From the NCBI GenBank assembly GCA_963971425.1, contig OZ020525.1, positions 14,948,187 through 15,012,186 on the forward strand: 64,000 bases of DNA, read 5' to 3'. The notes beneath the pieces were generated by a model. That model made no database searches and was not told the origin of the DNA. It saw only the letters and a list, made by a program, of their open reading frames with translations. The stretch is from Bryoerythrophyllum caledonicum. Its lineage: Eukaryota > Streptophyta > Bryopsida > Pottiales > Pottiaceae. Shown here piece after piece: positions 21,402-33,169 of the stretch. Each line of letters starts with the position of its first letter. Positions within the stretch are counted from its first letter, which is position 1. A program made the translations under genes and the position numbers.

Positions 21402-21744
21402 GGGCCAGTTTACACTAAGGTGACGAAGTGCACCGTTCGGTCAAGAATTTCAGCCTAAGACATGGTTATTTGAGGCAAGGGACGATGTGCAAGGCCATGT
21501 TTCTTGTCCGAGGCTTTGAGCTCGCCCAAGAAACTTCACCTCCAGAGAACCTCCCCTCCAAAAAGTGTCGCCACATTGGCAACCATGTCATTTTTTCATC
21601 CATGCACAAAGTTCTCCACCGGAGGACTCTTGGCCGTAGTCTAAACCCCCATTGGAGAAGAGCGTCACTCATGGCCAATCAAATTTCAAAATTCCCCTAG
21701 AATTCATCACCAGTGGACTTCTCCACCATAATGTAAACTGGCCC
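21402..21744. mobile_element. Harbinger-like MITE (GGGCCAGTTTACA termini)
   Basis: Left GGGCCAGTTTACACTAAGG and right ATGTAAACTGGCCC are inverted repeats. Flanks are TAA on the left and TTA on the right, close to the Harbinger TTA/TAA target. It is 343 bp with no coding potential of note. Confidence 0.75.
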
Positions 21745-22050
21745 TTAGACTCTTCCGCTACTTGTTTTTTTTTAAATCATCTTTGTGGATGGCGTGGGGG
21801 CAGGTGCGAGGAAGTACCCCACCATGCCTCCATCAAGAGGGGGCGAGGGCACCGGGCGAGAGCCTGGCTGCCCTCCGCGCACCTCATTGCCGGTACGGCA
21901 GTGGGCCGGGGTTGGCCGCCATGTCCTCGCTCACTGGGTTTTTTTTTAAAAAGAAAGCATGGCATTGCCTTCTGGAGGCCCTAAAGCCGTGCAACTATCC
22001 ACCAGGCAAGTCTAGAGTTCGCCTACAACCGGGTTGTGGTGGGGCTTATA
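21745..22050. other. GC-rich spacer between two MITEs
   Basis: It is unusually GC-rich (for example GGGGCGAGGGCACCGGGCG). No domain was recognised in its short open frames. Confidence 0.3.
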
Positions 22051-22053
22051 TTA

Positions 22054-22426
22054 GAGCTTCTCCACCGCGGACGAGGATCCCGGTAGACCTACCCGGTTTG
22101 GGGGGTCCGGGTGGCATGACCCCTCCAGTGCGGGCCCGGGATACTCCTCACCGGAATATCATATGGCGGATTTTTCCAGATCAACGGAATAATCCTATCA
22201 TATGGCGACATCCCTCAAATTTTAATCGGTTGGGTTAACGAACAAAGAGTTGACACGTGGAGATCACACAGTTCCCGGCGCCTTGATATGGCGGTCTACA
22301 GGGTTTCAAAAAAATTCACCGTTTTGCGGTGCATGATTGCAGCGACTGCGTCACTCCGGGCCCGCATCCCAGATTCTTTCCCGGCCATATTACCCCGGTT
22401 TCCGGAGCCCCCGAGTGGAGATGCTC
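22054..22426. mobile_element. Harbinger-like MITE (GAGCWTCTCCACC termini)
   Basis: Left GAGCTTCTCCACCG and right GAGTGGAGATGCTC are imperfect inverted repeats with a perfect TTA on each side (22051-22053 and 22427-22429). The interior is GC-rich with a repeated CATATGGCG motif. It resembles the GAGCATCTCCA MITEs common in plants. Confidence 0.75.
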
Positions 22427-22429
22427 TTA

Positions 22430-22847
22430 GGTGGTTAATGCAACCATCCGCCAAACTAACCAAGCCATGGCCATCGGAGTTCGAGTCTTGGTGGCCATCT
22501 TCTGAGTTTCTAAACTAATTGGAAATGTACATGCAATTGTGTAACTTGGCAATCAGTTGGCTTGAAAACAAATACCATACCCTAGGGTCGGATTTGGTTA
22601 TAAATATTTCTATCAATAGATGCCAAATTTTTGGAAATTCTTTTTTCAAAAACATAAAAAATTAACACGGTGGAAAAATGGATTTTGAAGATTATTATAT
22701 TTGTATAATTTTACTAATATTCTATTTTTAGACTTGTATAATCATTCAGCATACCAAATCCGACCCTTCTGTACGGTACCCAATTCAAACTCGACATGCA
22801 TGTGCTTGATATAGATTAATGTAGGTGATCCACATAAATAATGAGTC
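22430..22847. other. AT-rich spacer sharing sequence with 38.6-38.7 kb
   Basis: GGCTTGAAAACAAATACCAT (22560) and TGTAGGTGATCCACATAAAT (22821) recur in similar form at 38621-38705. They are probably remnants of one undefined repeat. Confidence 0.45.
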
Positions 22848-24022
22848 CACACTATAGACAGTCTAACCTTGATGATATCACACCCTCTGTTTCACCAAGG
22901 TGTGATATAAACAAGGTGTGACATTTGTATAATATCACGTTTGACAAATTTATGCATAATGTGATATTATCCAAAAGAAAAGTAGAAAAAATGAAAAAGG
23001 TGATTTTTTTAATCAAAAAATAACAAAATAACATTATAACAAACTTTCACATTGAATCGCCTCCACTCCGCACTTGAACATCTTGAAAGACAACATATTT
23101 GGTGATATGCATCATATGACCTCAAAATGCATATGCCAAATGAACTGGACAAATTTTGGCAAAAGTGTCTTTGAAAGATTCCATCATGTCTAGGTACCCT
23201 TGTTGTAGCAATTTCAATGACCATTGTATGACCATGAATGAACAAAACAAATGGGGATCAATGACTAAAACTCATTATTATTTATTGGAATTATAAATTA
23301 CATAGCACATGTCCTATGCATGTGGAAGACTCTTTGAAAGACCCCATCATATACCTCTTGTAACAATTTCAATGACTATCCAAGACCAAATCAAATGAGG
23401 ATCAATGACAAAAACATGGACAATGGTGGCGCCCTAACGGGACAATGAGGGGCAAGGAAGAGCAATTCGGGGAACAATGCCTACGGGGATAGTGATCTTG
23501 ATCACAGGGAACATCACATAGGGAACGAGGGGCGGATTCAACAATGTACTGTCCCGACATGAGCTGCAGCGAGGGAGGGTTCGATCTTGGGTTCGACTAC
23601 TGTAAACAGAGTTTGGAGACATGGTTCCGGGATAGGTGGAAAGGGGTAGGAAGGAGGGTTTGTCGGCAGGGAGACTTGCACGGTTTGGAGGCAGGGCTTG
23701 CTGAGGTTAGCAAGGATTTGCAAATTTTGCAAAGGAATTTTTTGACAGGAGCGAGAGTTGAGTCCGCAAGGGGCAAGGACGATGGGACGAAAACCTATAT
23801 AAGTGTCATCTTTTGTATCCAACACTTATACATCTTTGCTACTTGTTATTGTCACACTTACACTACGGATTTTGAAAGAGAAAAAAAAGTGATATTGTCA
23901 AGGGTGATAGGGATATTGACAAGGGAGTTTTGAATAAGGAAAATTGGTTTCAAGGTTTTGAGTGACAATATCAAAGTGTCCTATTAACAAGGGTGATATT
24001 ATCAAAGTTAGATTGTAGAGTG
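22848..24022. mobile_element. Inverted-repeat element with GTGATAT-rich termini
   Basis: Left CACACTATAGACAGTCTAAC, then CTTGATGATATCACACC, pairs imperfectly with the right-hand GGGTGATATTATCAAAG, then TTAGATTGTAGAGTG. Inside, a block of about 95 bp is duplicated (23168-23262 and 23328-23420). A GC-richer patch at 23430-23790 has an open frame (23544-23933) with no recognised domain and may be a captured gene piece. Superfamily unknown. Confidence 0.55.
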
Positions 24023-24041
24023 AAGGTTGACTTCAACTTTT

Positions 24042-24828
24042 TTGAACCCTTTACCGCCCAAGTATGTTTATGGAAAAACCAAGATTTCTGCTGAATTCTT
24101 TCTTGAACCGGATTTTATGGAAATACAATGCCTATTATTAATATCTAACCTTACAAAATTGAACTTAACCCATGACCTCAACTTTGGGGAAATTTTGCGC
24201 ACCATCCAACGGTTGATGGAATAGATTATAGTGTTTAAACTTACCGTATATTGGTATTGAAAATTGTGGATTTTGCAGGGTGTACTACTTTATCCATCCA
24301 TAGATTCTTGCAAGATTCTTTTTACTTTGAATAAGAGCGGTTTACATGTGCACTAGGTTGATAGCATCGCATAGACATATCATATGTGAAGAAAAAAAAT
24401 TTACACAATTATTGGTGATTTTTTTTTTTTCTACTTGGTTTTATACAAAAATGTTCCAACCTTAACGAATCAAAACGGAAGTTTCATATATGCGAGGAGA
24501 GAGATTAACAATCACAACTTAATGAAGAATGTCTTAAAGACAAAGTTCAATCAAAATTTAAGACCAAAATCAATGTGCATGTGTGTGAAATACAACATAG
24601 TATGTGGCATGGTATTCATTGTATTTGATGTATTTTGTGTTGTATTCCTAGCTTTTCCAAGAGTTCTATAAATCCAAATCATGATCTGATTGTTGGAGAG
24701 TGTTCGTGTAATGTGTGCGCAAATCTGAACCTGGAATCTTGGAGCCTAATTCCTCATGGATGTCATACAAATTGAGTTTTAGCACCTCCGAGGTCCCATT
24801 TCGGGCTTCCTGGGCGGTCAAGGGTTAA
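24042..24828. mobile_element. TTAA piggyBac-like element (CCCTTTACCGCCC subfamily)
   Basis: The left end is TTGAACCCTTTACCGCCCAA and the right end CTGGGCGGTCAAGGGTTAA. It is AT-rich, non-coding and starts 19 bp after the preceding element. Confidence 0.7.
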
Positions 24829-25240
24829 GGAACCAAGTGATCTCGCAGGAGATTTCATGCTAGACTTCCAAGCTCTGTTGTATGCTGGAAAAATCCAGTT
24901 TCGAAATGATTGGTCCTACAAGTTGCAATGTGCTTATATTTTGCAACATTGAACTGCATGTGCAGAGGGTCTTGATCAAATCAATTATCCCTGAAACTTT
25001 GGATTTAATCTCTGACATCCTCAAAGGTACAAATTCCTCACAGTTTCCTCTTTCAAACCAAAATACAAAACTGTTAGTTGCACTTTGAAGTTTACAGCTA
25101 TTATTGGAGGTAGCCAACAAATGGTAGGCTTCCGGAAGTTTACCACATTTGGCACTAGTATCCAAAAGCTCTGCAAATTAGCACAGAGCTAAACATGGCC
25201 GAATTGATCAGTCAATGAATCTGAGTCAGATTGTGATTGA
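24829..25240. other. Spacer, nothing recognised
   Basis: Open frames on both strands (24860-25165) have no family signature. Confidence 0.3.
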
Positions 25241-25465
25241 CTACACTAAATACCATTTTTAGTGTGGCGCCTAGTAAATGGCTTGTAAATGCTGTAAGTT
25301 TTTACGTTAAGTGAATATTTTTACCAACTATGTTTACAATGATCCCTTTATTTGAATACTACAGAGAGTTGTGCTCTTGGTAAAAACTGGCATCAAGAGT
25401 AAAAACTTATTGCATTTACAAGTCATTTACTGGGCACTACACTAAAAAAGTGATATTTAGTATAG
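25241..25465. mobile_element. MITE family D (CTACACTAA termini), copy 1
   Basis: Left CTACACTAAATACCATTTTT and right GTGATATTTAGTATAG are inverted repeats that continue inward (ATGGCTTGTAAATGCTGTAA / GCATTTACAAGTCATTTAC). It is 225 bp and matches 35379-35601. No target duplication could be fixed. Confidence 0.78.
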
Positions 25466-26484
25466 CTTCAGAGCACTTTTGCGAGTTGCTAGGGATAGGC
25501 AGGCTCCCACTTATGACTTCACCCAAATAACCAATCATGGCACTATTCACTCCAATGTTTCCTTTTCGTTTCTGCTTTAGCACACCTTACAAGCAAGTGA
25601 ATACCTTTATTCCGCACACACCAATGAAGGCAAAGCATGTAACATAAAAGATTTCCTTCTACTGGTTGTGTCCTGCTCATTATAAATGCCCTGAGGCGCC
25701 CATTTGTTTCTCCTAAAGGGAAAAAGGAGAACAAAAGTCCAATTTTCCTTTTAAAAAATCCCAGCCCTTCTCTGACGGATTCCTCATCCATGCAATCAAC
25801 ACAACTCATCCTGCACGCAAACGACGTGATTTTCGCACTGTAAATCCTATCCCGCGTCAGCAAAAGACATGGAGTTTCACCACGAACCGAAAACCAAGGG
25901 AAAGAGCTGCAAACTGAGCTCGCCCATGTTCTTTAGCTGTAACGAGATGTGCCCCCAGATTCGCAGCATCTGAAAATGGGGAGTACTGTAGCGCTACTAC
26001 GAGCATGTGATTAGCTCAAACGGCTGTTCCAGTAGAGGGCAATGATGGAGGGAGTCCCGTTTGAAAGCGGCATGTTACCCTGTCAGGGAGCCTTCAAAGC
26101 ATTTAGGTGCGTGAGAACGAAGCCGGTGAGTGCTCGAGAAAGAGGGCAAAAGGATAGCGAGGGGATTCATCTGACGAGGTGGTGATCATTGCCAGGGTCC
26201 CGCCTAACTTCCAACCACTCCTCGAGTTCTCGATCGCCACTCTCAGCTTCCTCTTTCCAACACATTCTCCTCTGCCCTTTGCCTCGTTTTGTGTCCCAGA
26301 TGGGCCACACGATGAACACACACGCGCACATTTTTCCAGGACTCTTGGCAGGCCACAGTGACACTCTCGTCGTCCAAGAAAAATTCGGTGCTCTCTGCAG
26401 CGAGGAGGCTACTTCTGGGAGCCTGGACTCTATCGACGACCAAACTATGCCAAGATGTCGAGTTGCTGGAGTTGGAAAACATTA
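25466..26484. other. Moderately GC-rich spacer without recognised gene
   Basis: Several short open frames on both strands at 26.1-26.5 kb overlap each other and carry no known domain. A short exon or RNA gene cannot be excluded. Confidence 0.3.
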
Positions 26485-27428
26485 TTAACCCCTAAAGGAC
26501 CAAGTGTCCAAATTTGGCTTTTTGAAAAATCGGTCAGGTTCCTATGGTGTCAATTTCCAACATTCCACTTTGAAATTTTTACTATAGAAAGACATTACCA
26601 AGAGCTCAGTGGGAAAACAATTTTTTCCCATTTGATAAAAAAGTTATAGGGTTTTGAATTTTAAATGGGGAGGGCGGGCACCTTGGGCACCTCCAAAAAC
26701 TTTTGATAGGACACTCTATTGAAAGTGAGATTTTGAGTACTTGCAAGTAATATTATTTCCCTTCATGTTGTCAAAAAAAAGTTCTTGTCTTTAGTGAAAA
26801 ATAGCATACCAACCCAAGTCAAACATTTTCACACATTGTCACTCATTGTTGGGCAAGGTACCAAAAAAACTTCTTCTTTTCCACATAAAACCTAGAGATC
26901 TTCATATTTTTCACTTTTTATTTTTTCCACAACAATATGTAATGTAAACCTTCTTATTGACCATTCGGATTATCAATCGAAAACATATTAAGTTCAAAAA
27001 AAATTAAAGTGTGAATTAACAAATTTCGAGCCTCCACTCCTTGCACACTTGTTTTGAATATGCTACACCCTGTCTCTACCTCTAAAAATTGGTGTGTAAG
27101 GAGCTTAAGTCATGCTTAACAAGATGGTAATAGATTTAGACCTTGTGTAGTGAAATTTCTTGACACCAACTGAAGTCAAAGTCTGCTGATCCACTAAACG
27201 CAGGGAAGAAAATGAACCATTTGCTTGACTTCAAACACTATAATCTTTCAATCCGTGCGGTCAAAGTTTATGAAATTTTGTACATGTATTACTTAATAAG
27301 CCTTTATTGAGATCCTACGGTCAGAACTAAAAATCAAAGTTTTTGTTACCTTCTTTATTCATTGCACTAGAATCCATTAATTTTGAAGTGTTTTTGGTGT
27401 AAAACTGTCTTGGAACCTTAGGGGTTAA
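26485..27428. mobile_element. TTAA piggyBac-like element, near-complete copy, 944 bp
   Basis: TTAACCCCTAAAGGACCAAG at the left and GAACCTTAGGGGTTAA at the right, with both TTAA intact. Flanks beyond TTAA (CATTA and AATAC) do not match, so TTAA itself is the duplicated target. Confidence 0.85.
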
Positions 27429-28559
27429 AATACTCGCAGAGTTTAGGTCCTTGTAGTGTGAAAAAAAAAAATGTTCGAAATATTTCGCAGATAAAACTGT
27501 GGAGTTTTGGTCCTTGTAGTGTGAAAGCCCAAGGTACCAAGTTTGGAGGCCGTGACTCAAACTATTTTGCAAATTCCAAGTCAATTTTACTTCTTAGAGA
27601 TCCTTCTTTTTCCAATTTTACTTCTCTGACTTCTTTTAGTCATGGAGCCTAGAAGAGGACACATTTCTGGTGAATAGAAAATGGCCAAAATTCTCATTAC
27701 ACAAAAAAAAAATCAACACACGCACCAGTATAGATAGAGTTTAGGTAAAAAATTCAGGTGAAAATTTGAGTAAAGAATTTCAGATAAAATTTTAGTTGAA
27801 GAAAATTGGGTATAAAAGCTTAGATGAATCTTTGAGGAAGAAGATTTCATAGTAAAATAAGTTACTCATTTAATTAAAAAAATGTGTGGCACCTAGGCAA
27901 GAGTTTGGGTTTTCATTCTTGTTCAAACCAAACTTTCCTCCAAAGGCCAAACTCGTGGCGCCAAAACCTCCAAAAAGTAATGTCATGTAGGCACTTTAGA
28001 CCCCCTTGGCATCTCGACCTTTCGTCCCACTGTGAAAGTCAAAGGACCCGACGAAGGCCAATTTTGAGGCTCTAGACCAATCAAACTGCTAGTAGCACTT
28101 GGCACCTCGATGCTTGGTCCAAGTGTGAAACCCCCTTGAGAGCATGCCCAAAAATAGTAGATTTGAGGCCCCTCAACAGGTCTTATAGAGGGGCTATTTT
28201 TATGCCGTGGGAGGGAGTGGTAGGTTCTCATTCCACGAGCCCTTTTCAACCTTGCCTTCAAATTATGTCTGGATCAATGAGTGACAAGAATTAGTTAAGA
28301 ATGACAACAAGTCTAAGAATAAGGACACTCTACAAAAAGCCTCCTTATGGAATGCACCTTTATGTTTCCAGGGACTCACGAAACGTTTTAAGTATCTGAG
28401 TGCGTTGTGCATAGCCATTGTACTAATCTCCAGCTCGTTGCAAATCTCTGCATCTTTCAAGATCCATTCAATGGAGATATTGACAATGCTTCCGGTCATT
28501 GCCCTAAACTTGGGCCCGGAGCTTTAATAAAAAGCTTCGGAATTGATTGGTGAGCCCAA
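27429..28559. other. Spacer with dispersed short repeats
   Basis: A phrase of the type GTTTTGGTCCTTGTAGTGTG occurs twice near 27440 and 27500. No gene was recognised. Confidence 0.3.
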
Positions 28560-29510
28560 TTAATCCCTACGGGCCTAAAGGCCCAAAAGTTCCCCTGGGG
28601 GACTCTTGAAGATTTGCGCAGGTTCCTATGGTTCCTATGGTTAGCATTTTTCTTTGAAATTTTTACTATATATGGACATTACTATAAGCTTTGTGTGCGT
28701 ACAATTTTTTCTTAAATCCGGCATTTAATGAAAAAGTTATAGGATTTTTAATTTCAAATGGGGAGAGGGGGCACGTCAAGCAACTCTGAAAACTTTTGCT
28801 AGACACTCTATTAAATGTGAGATTTTCAATAGTAGCAGGAAATATTATTTCATTTCATATTTTCAAAAAACATTTCTTGCCTTTAGTGAAAAATAGCACT
28901 TCAACCCAAATCAAACATTTTCATACATTGTCACACTTTGTTGGGCAAGGTACCAAAAAACTTCTTCTATTCCACATAAAACTTAGAAATCTTCATGTTG
29001 GTTACTTTTCATTTTTTCTACTACAAAATGTGGTGTAAACCTTCTTATTGACCGTTTGGATTCTCATTCTCAAACATATTTAGTCCACAAAAAAATAAAA
29101 CGTGAATTGGCCATTTTTGAACCACCTTTCCTTGCACAATTTTTTTTGAATATGTTACACCTCTTTTCTACATCTAAAAATTGGCGAACAAGGGGAAAAC
29201 ATCATGATTAACATAATGGTAATGAATTTAGACCCTTTGTAGTGCAAAAACTTGACACCAAGTGAAGTCAAAGTCTATTGATCCACTCAACGCAGGGAAG
29301 AAATTAATCGTTATATCCACTTCAAATACTATGATCATACTATGATCAAAGTTTATGAAATTTTGTGAGTATGTTTCTTAGTAAGTCTTTATTGAGATCC
29401 TATGTTAGACAGAGAAATTGAAGATTTTTTTTCCTCCTCACTCATTGCACTAAACCGAGCAATTTTGAAGTGTCTTTGGTTTGAAAATGCCTTGGGTCTT
29501 TAGGGGTTAA
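28560..29510. mobile_element. TTAA piggyBac-like element, 951 bp
   Basis: TTAATCCCTACGGGCCTAAAG at the left (diverged) and GGTCTTTAGGGGTTAA at the right. The interior is collinear with 26485-27428. Confidence 0.8.
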
Positions 29511-29613
29511 ACTATGAGCCACTTGAAGGTTGTTGCACATCAACCTAGATCAGCTCCAACCTTGATTCTTGCACCCTTTTTTTCCATCTTGGCATCACTT
29601 TTTCTTTGTTGAC

Positions 29614-29691
29614 TTGATTCCTAAATTTCCAAGAGTTCCTCTGGGGACTTCAAAAGTCTACCAATGGGACTTGGAAAAATTTAGGGATTAC
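29614..29691. mobile_element. Mini TTAA element, 78 bp foldback
   Basis: Left TTGATTCCTAAATTTCCAAG and right CTTGGAAAAATTTAGGG are the two tips of the AAATTTCCAAGAG subfamily with almost no interior. Similar in size to 48311-48387. Confidence 0.55.
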
Positions 29692-30324
29692 AGACACAAA
29701 TAATCTTGAGCATGAGCCCTGCATAGTTTGACAATGAATCAAACTTTGAGCCAAAAGTACCTCTATTAATGATTAGAGGGTAACCTAAAGGACTCTCAAA
29801 GATCTAAAATATGGTGTATGGGAGGCAAAGTTTGGCAAATTCTAAATAATGAAGACCTTGTTAAAGGTCCCATTGGGTCAAGGTGACCATTGCGTGACCT
29901 TCAAAAACCTAGGTTGTAGGCCCATTGAGGATGTTCTTAGGACATCCATAACCATTTCCTCATTTGGGCCCTCAACCAATAAATGAAGGGTTATTTGATG
30001 CCAATTGGATAGTGAGGAGCCATATGAAAGGCATAACCCCTTAACTAGAACCTACAAACACAACTTGTATGGCCCACTCTATGCCACCTTGTGTGCTATG
30101 TGACATTGCAACTATGTGCTCTATTTAAGATGCTTTGTCTTCCTCTTCCAACCATGTTGCGGTTCTTGAACTTGAGCCATTAGGAGTCAACCTTGGATAT
30201 TGCTACAATGGTCTTATTTTGATTGGAGCATAAATTGAAGGGCTTTGAAAGCTTCAGAAATCTAGTGTGTGGGAGGTAGAACTCGAAGAGCCCAAAATTA
30301 TTGAGGCTCTTCTAATGATCCCAT
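29692..30324. other. Spacer, nothing recognised
   Basis: Moderately AT-rich with frequent stops on all frames; no repeat ends were identified. Confidence 0.3.
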
Positions 30325-30327
30325 TTA

Positions 30328-31025
30328 GGCGCTGTTTACATCTAGATGGTTTGGACTGGAGCCCAAAGAATTCCCGAGTTCTGATTGGAGTAAAGAATTG
30401 GTACCCCGGAAATGGGTTTACATCAAGCAAAATGCGGGTTGTGGCCTAAAGTTTTTTCCGTGGATGAGAAATCTAGTTGGAATCCTACATGGCAGATTTG
30501 AATAGTGTTTTACAGAACTTAAGGAGACTTATTTCCTACAACCTCTAGGAGGTTGTATTTCCGGAAGGCCAGGAGAGTATATTTTAGAAACTATTTCAGT
30601 CAATCATTTATAATATTTTACTACTGACATTTATTGTTGACATTCACAGCTGACATTCACTGCTGAAGTTTACATTTACTGCTGACATTTACTGCTGAAG
30701 TTACATTTACATTTTTGTAATTTAAATTCATTTGGAAACTTCACAAATTTCTTTTGAAGATGTAATCTAACTGTACTACAAATTCTTTCACTATGGGGTA
30801 GTTCTCAAAAGAGCCCATTTTCATATAACTACTTAAAAATTCAGGCCAAGTACACAATGGACCACAACCCTTCTTTTCGGGTTTACACCTAAACTTTAGG
30901 CCACAACCCACTTAGAACTCCTTTGTTTGGTGGAAGGTACCCCGCTTACAATGGTTTCATCCTTCAAGCGGGCTACCACTTGTGTCTATGGGCTCCAACC
31001 CAAACCTTCAGGTGTAAACAACCCC
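30328..31025. mobile_element. PIF/Harbinger-type non-autonomous element with TTA duplication
   Basis: Left GGCGCTGTTTACATC and right GGTGTAAACAACCCC are inverted; the similarity continues inward (GGTTTGGACTGGAGCCC / GGGCTCCAACCCAAACC). TTA flanks both sides (30325-30327 and 31026-31028). It is 698 bp. An internal cluster of about 13-bp units (TGACATTTACTGC) lies at 30625-30715. Confidence 0.88.
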
Positions 31026-31198
31026 TTAGACGGGGTGAACGTTACTTCCCTAGAATATGCCCTTGGCAATACAGGTTCATAGTCTCGGTTGAAGATGCTC
31101 CTAGGGAGGTGACCTTGCATGTCACCCCCTATTTTAAAATCATATGTTGATAACCACGACCACACAAATAGGATGACTTGGCTTGGGAAAGGGGCGCG

Positions 31199-31466
31199 GA
31201 CAGGACATCCCCCACGCTCGGACTTACCCGAGGTGGGCCCCTGTCTTAATTGCATGCGCTCATTTTTCTGGCCCTCCCATTTTGGGGGGGTCAAAGGCTT
31301 TTTTTGGCCTTTTTTAAACAAAATTGGGGCCTACGGCCCCACTGTAATCTATAGGTCCTCATTTGACTAAATTTAGGTCGTCATTCAAAAACAAAATAGG
31401 GGCCAGGTTTTGGCCCCACCACCTCGTCCCCCACCCAGTAAGTCTGAGAGTGGGGGATGTCCTGTC
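31199..31466. mobile_element. MITE with GACAGGACATCCCCCAC termini
   Basis: Left GACAGGACATCCCCCACGCT and right AGTGGGGGATGTCCTGTC are near-perfect inverted repeats, and the similarity extends inward (GGACTTAC / GTAAGTCT). It is 268 bp and GC-rich. The target duplication is not clear, so the superfamily (possibly Mutator-like) is open. Confidence 0.78.
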
Positions 31467-32481
31467 AAATCGGGAAAGGTGTGGGGAAACCACCGGACAA
31501 CTCTTTAGGAACTTGAGATACTCTCATGTAGCTTTAACTTGCATTGTGTAGGGCCCAAAAGCATTGACTGTCATTACTACTTATGCATTTGATTTGGTGC
31601 AGAGAAAGGATGCATGAGGTACAGAATGCTCTATTTCGGTCCATAATGATTCTCACCTTGCCTTTCTCTGCTCTTTTAAAAGGACTTTTCAAGAAAACTT
31701 TGTTAAATAAGAGGTACCTCAAACTGAGAATACCTGTAACTGCTATTATGTACTCTATCCCTTTATTTGAGAGCTGAAATGTATTTTAGAACCTTGTTTC
31801 TAGAACCTTGTTATGCATGTTGCCATGTTCTTACCATGAGCCTTACACTACAAAATGATGTATAGTGTCCCCAAAAGAAATCATGAACCGTTATATTAAA
31901 TGTAAACTATGTGTTTAGTGTTTTCACACTAATTATGAACTATTGAGCCACAATATTAAATATTAACTAATGTTCAGTGTTGTGAATGTTAATGCCAACA
32001 GCAATAGTATTTGTCATCTACGGTAAACCATACCATACAAAAAAATTACTTGTTGTCGTTTACTGTGAGAAGATTTTGAGGACATTGAAAATCACATTCA
32101 TTTGCAATAAAAAGATTAGAGAAAGAAAACTTGACCATCACAATGGAGGGATAGTGAAATTGCAGCTGGATGGTTCAAATATACCCCCCTTCAAAAACGC
32201 AAAACGATGTAAATGTGAAAACTTAGTAAGTGAAACATGGGAACAAAAGTTAGCGAGCATGCTAAGGAGACTCAGCAGAGCAGATTTGCATACGAAGATG
32301 GTTGAGCTCTAGTCAAGGCGAGTTTCCATGTGAAACCCGACCTGTGAAGTTCACTATAGCATCCCGACATAAGAATCAGGGAGCTCAAATCATCGGTCGC
32401 TTCCATGTTGGTGGCACCACCTCAAGATTTATTTTTTTTAAATGGAAAAAAGAACGGAATAAAATAGAGGTCCTTCAACAT
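31467..32481. other. Spacer with TAGTGT-type remnants
   Basis: CACTACAAAATGATGTATAG (31848) and TTTAGTGTTTTCACACTAAT (31914) look like one end of a family C element without its mate. Sequence at 32308-32350 is an inverted relative of 33725-33770. Confidence 0.35.
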
Positions 32482-33169
32482 CTACACTAATAATGTTCAT
32501 TAGTGTTATGGAACCAATAGTGTAACTACCCCTAAGACCTGACTTTCACTAAATGTCAATTTGTTTACATTTAGTGTTTAATGTCAAAAGAATGAGCCTA
32601 ACAAAATTGCTCATAACTTTTGCATCACGACGAATTAGAAGATGTACCGTATACCGATGGAATCTTCTTGAAAAAATACATAAGCTAGTCACCTCACTTG
32701 ATAGAATTGGTGTGAAATTGATAAAGATATGCCTCCTCAAACTTTCAACCAAAACTCAAGAAATCTGTCCAAAAATATTTGCTATAACTTTTTATTTAAG
32801 ACGAATTTGAAGATGGGTAAGGTGCCATTGGAAGCGTCTTTTCCAATCCGTCTCACAATGGCACCAAAACCCTCGAATTGGACAAAATTGCCCTGGATAT
32901 CATCATTTGAAAAACCAACCTTCAAAAAATCAGCCCAACATGGAAGGTTTGCTTTTGACATGTGGCGAGATTTGGGTGACTTGCAATGAATTGTTGCATA
33001 ACCAACACCAAATGTCAATATGTTAAAATGTAATAAGGGCAAAAGTTACAAAAATTGACAGTTAGTTTTTAAATTGACATTTAATGTTGTCACATTAGTA
33101 GGATAATTGACATTTAGCGTTTAAGTTCGTAAATAGTGTTGTGAACACTAATGAACATTATTAGTGTAG
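32482..33169. mobile_element. Inverted-repeat element, CTACACTAATAATG termini
   Basis: CTACACTAATAATGTTCATT at the left is the exact reverse complement of AATGAACATTATTAGTGTAG at the right. It is 688 bp and non-coding. Same terminal hexamer as families C and D but with a different interior. Confidence 0.85.

Noticed and set aside
26103-26488. Several overlapping open frames on both strands
   Set aside because: No recognisable domain and mutual overlap; probably chance in a GC-richer patch.
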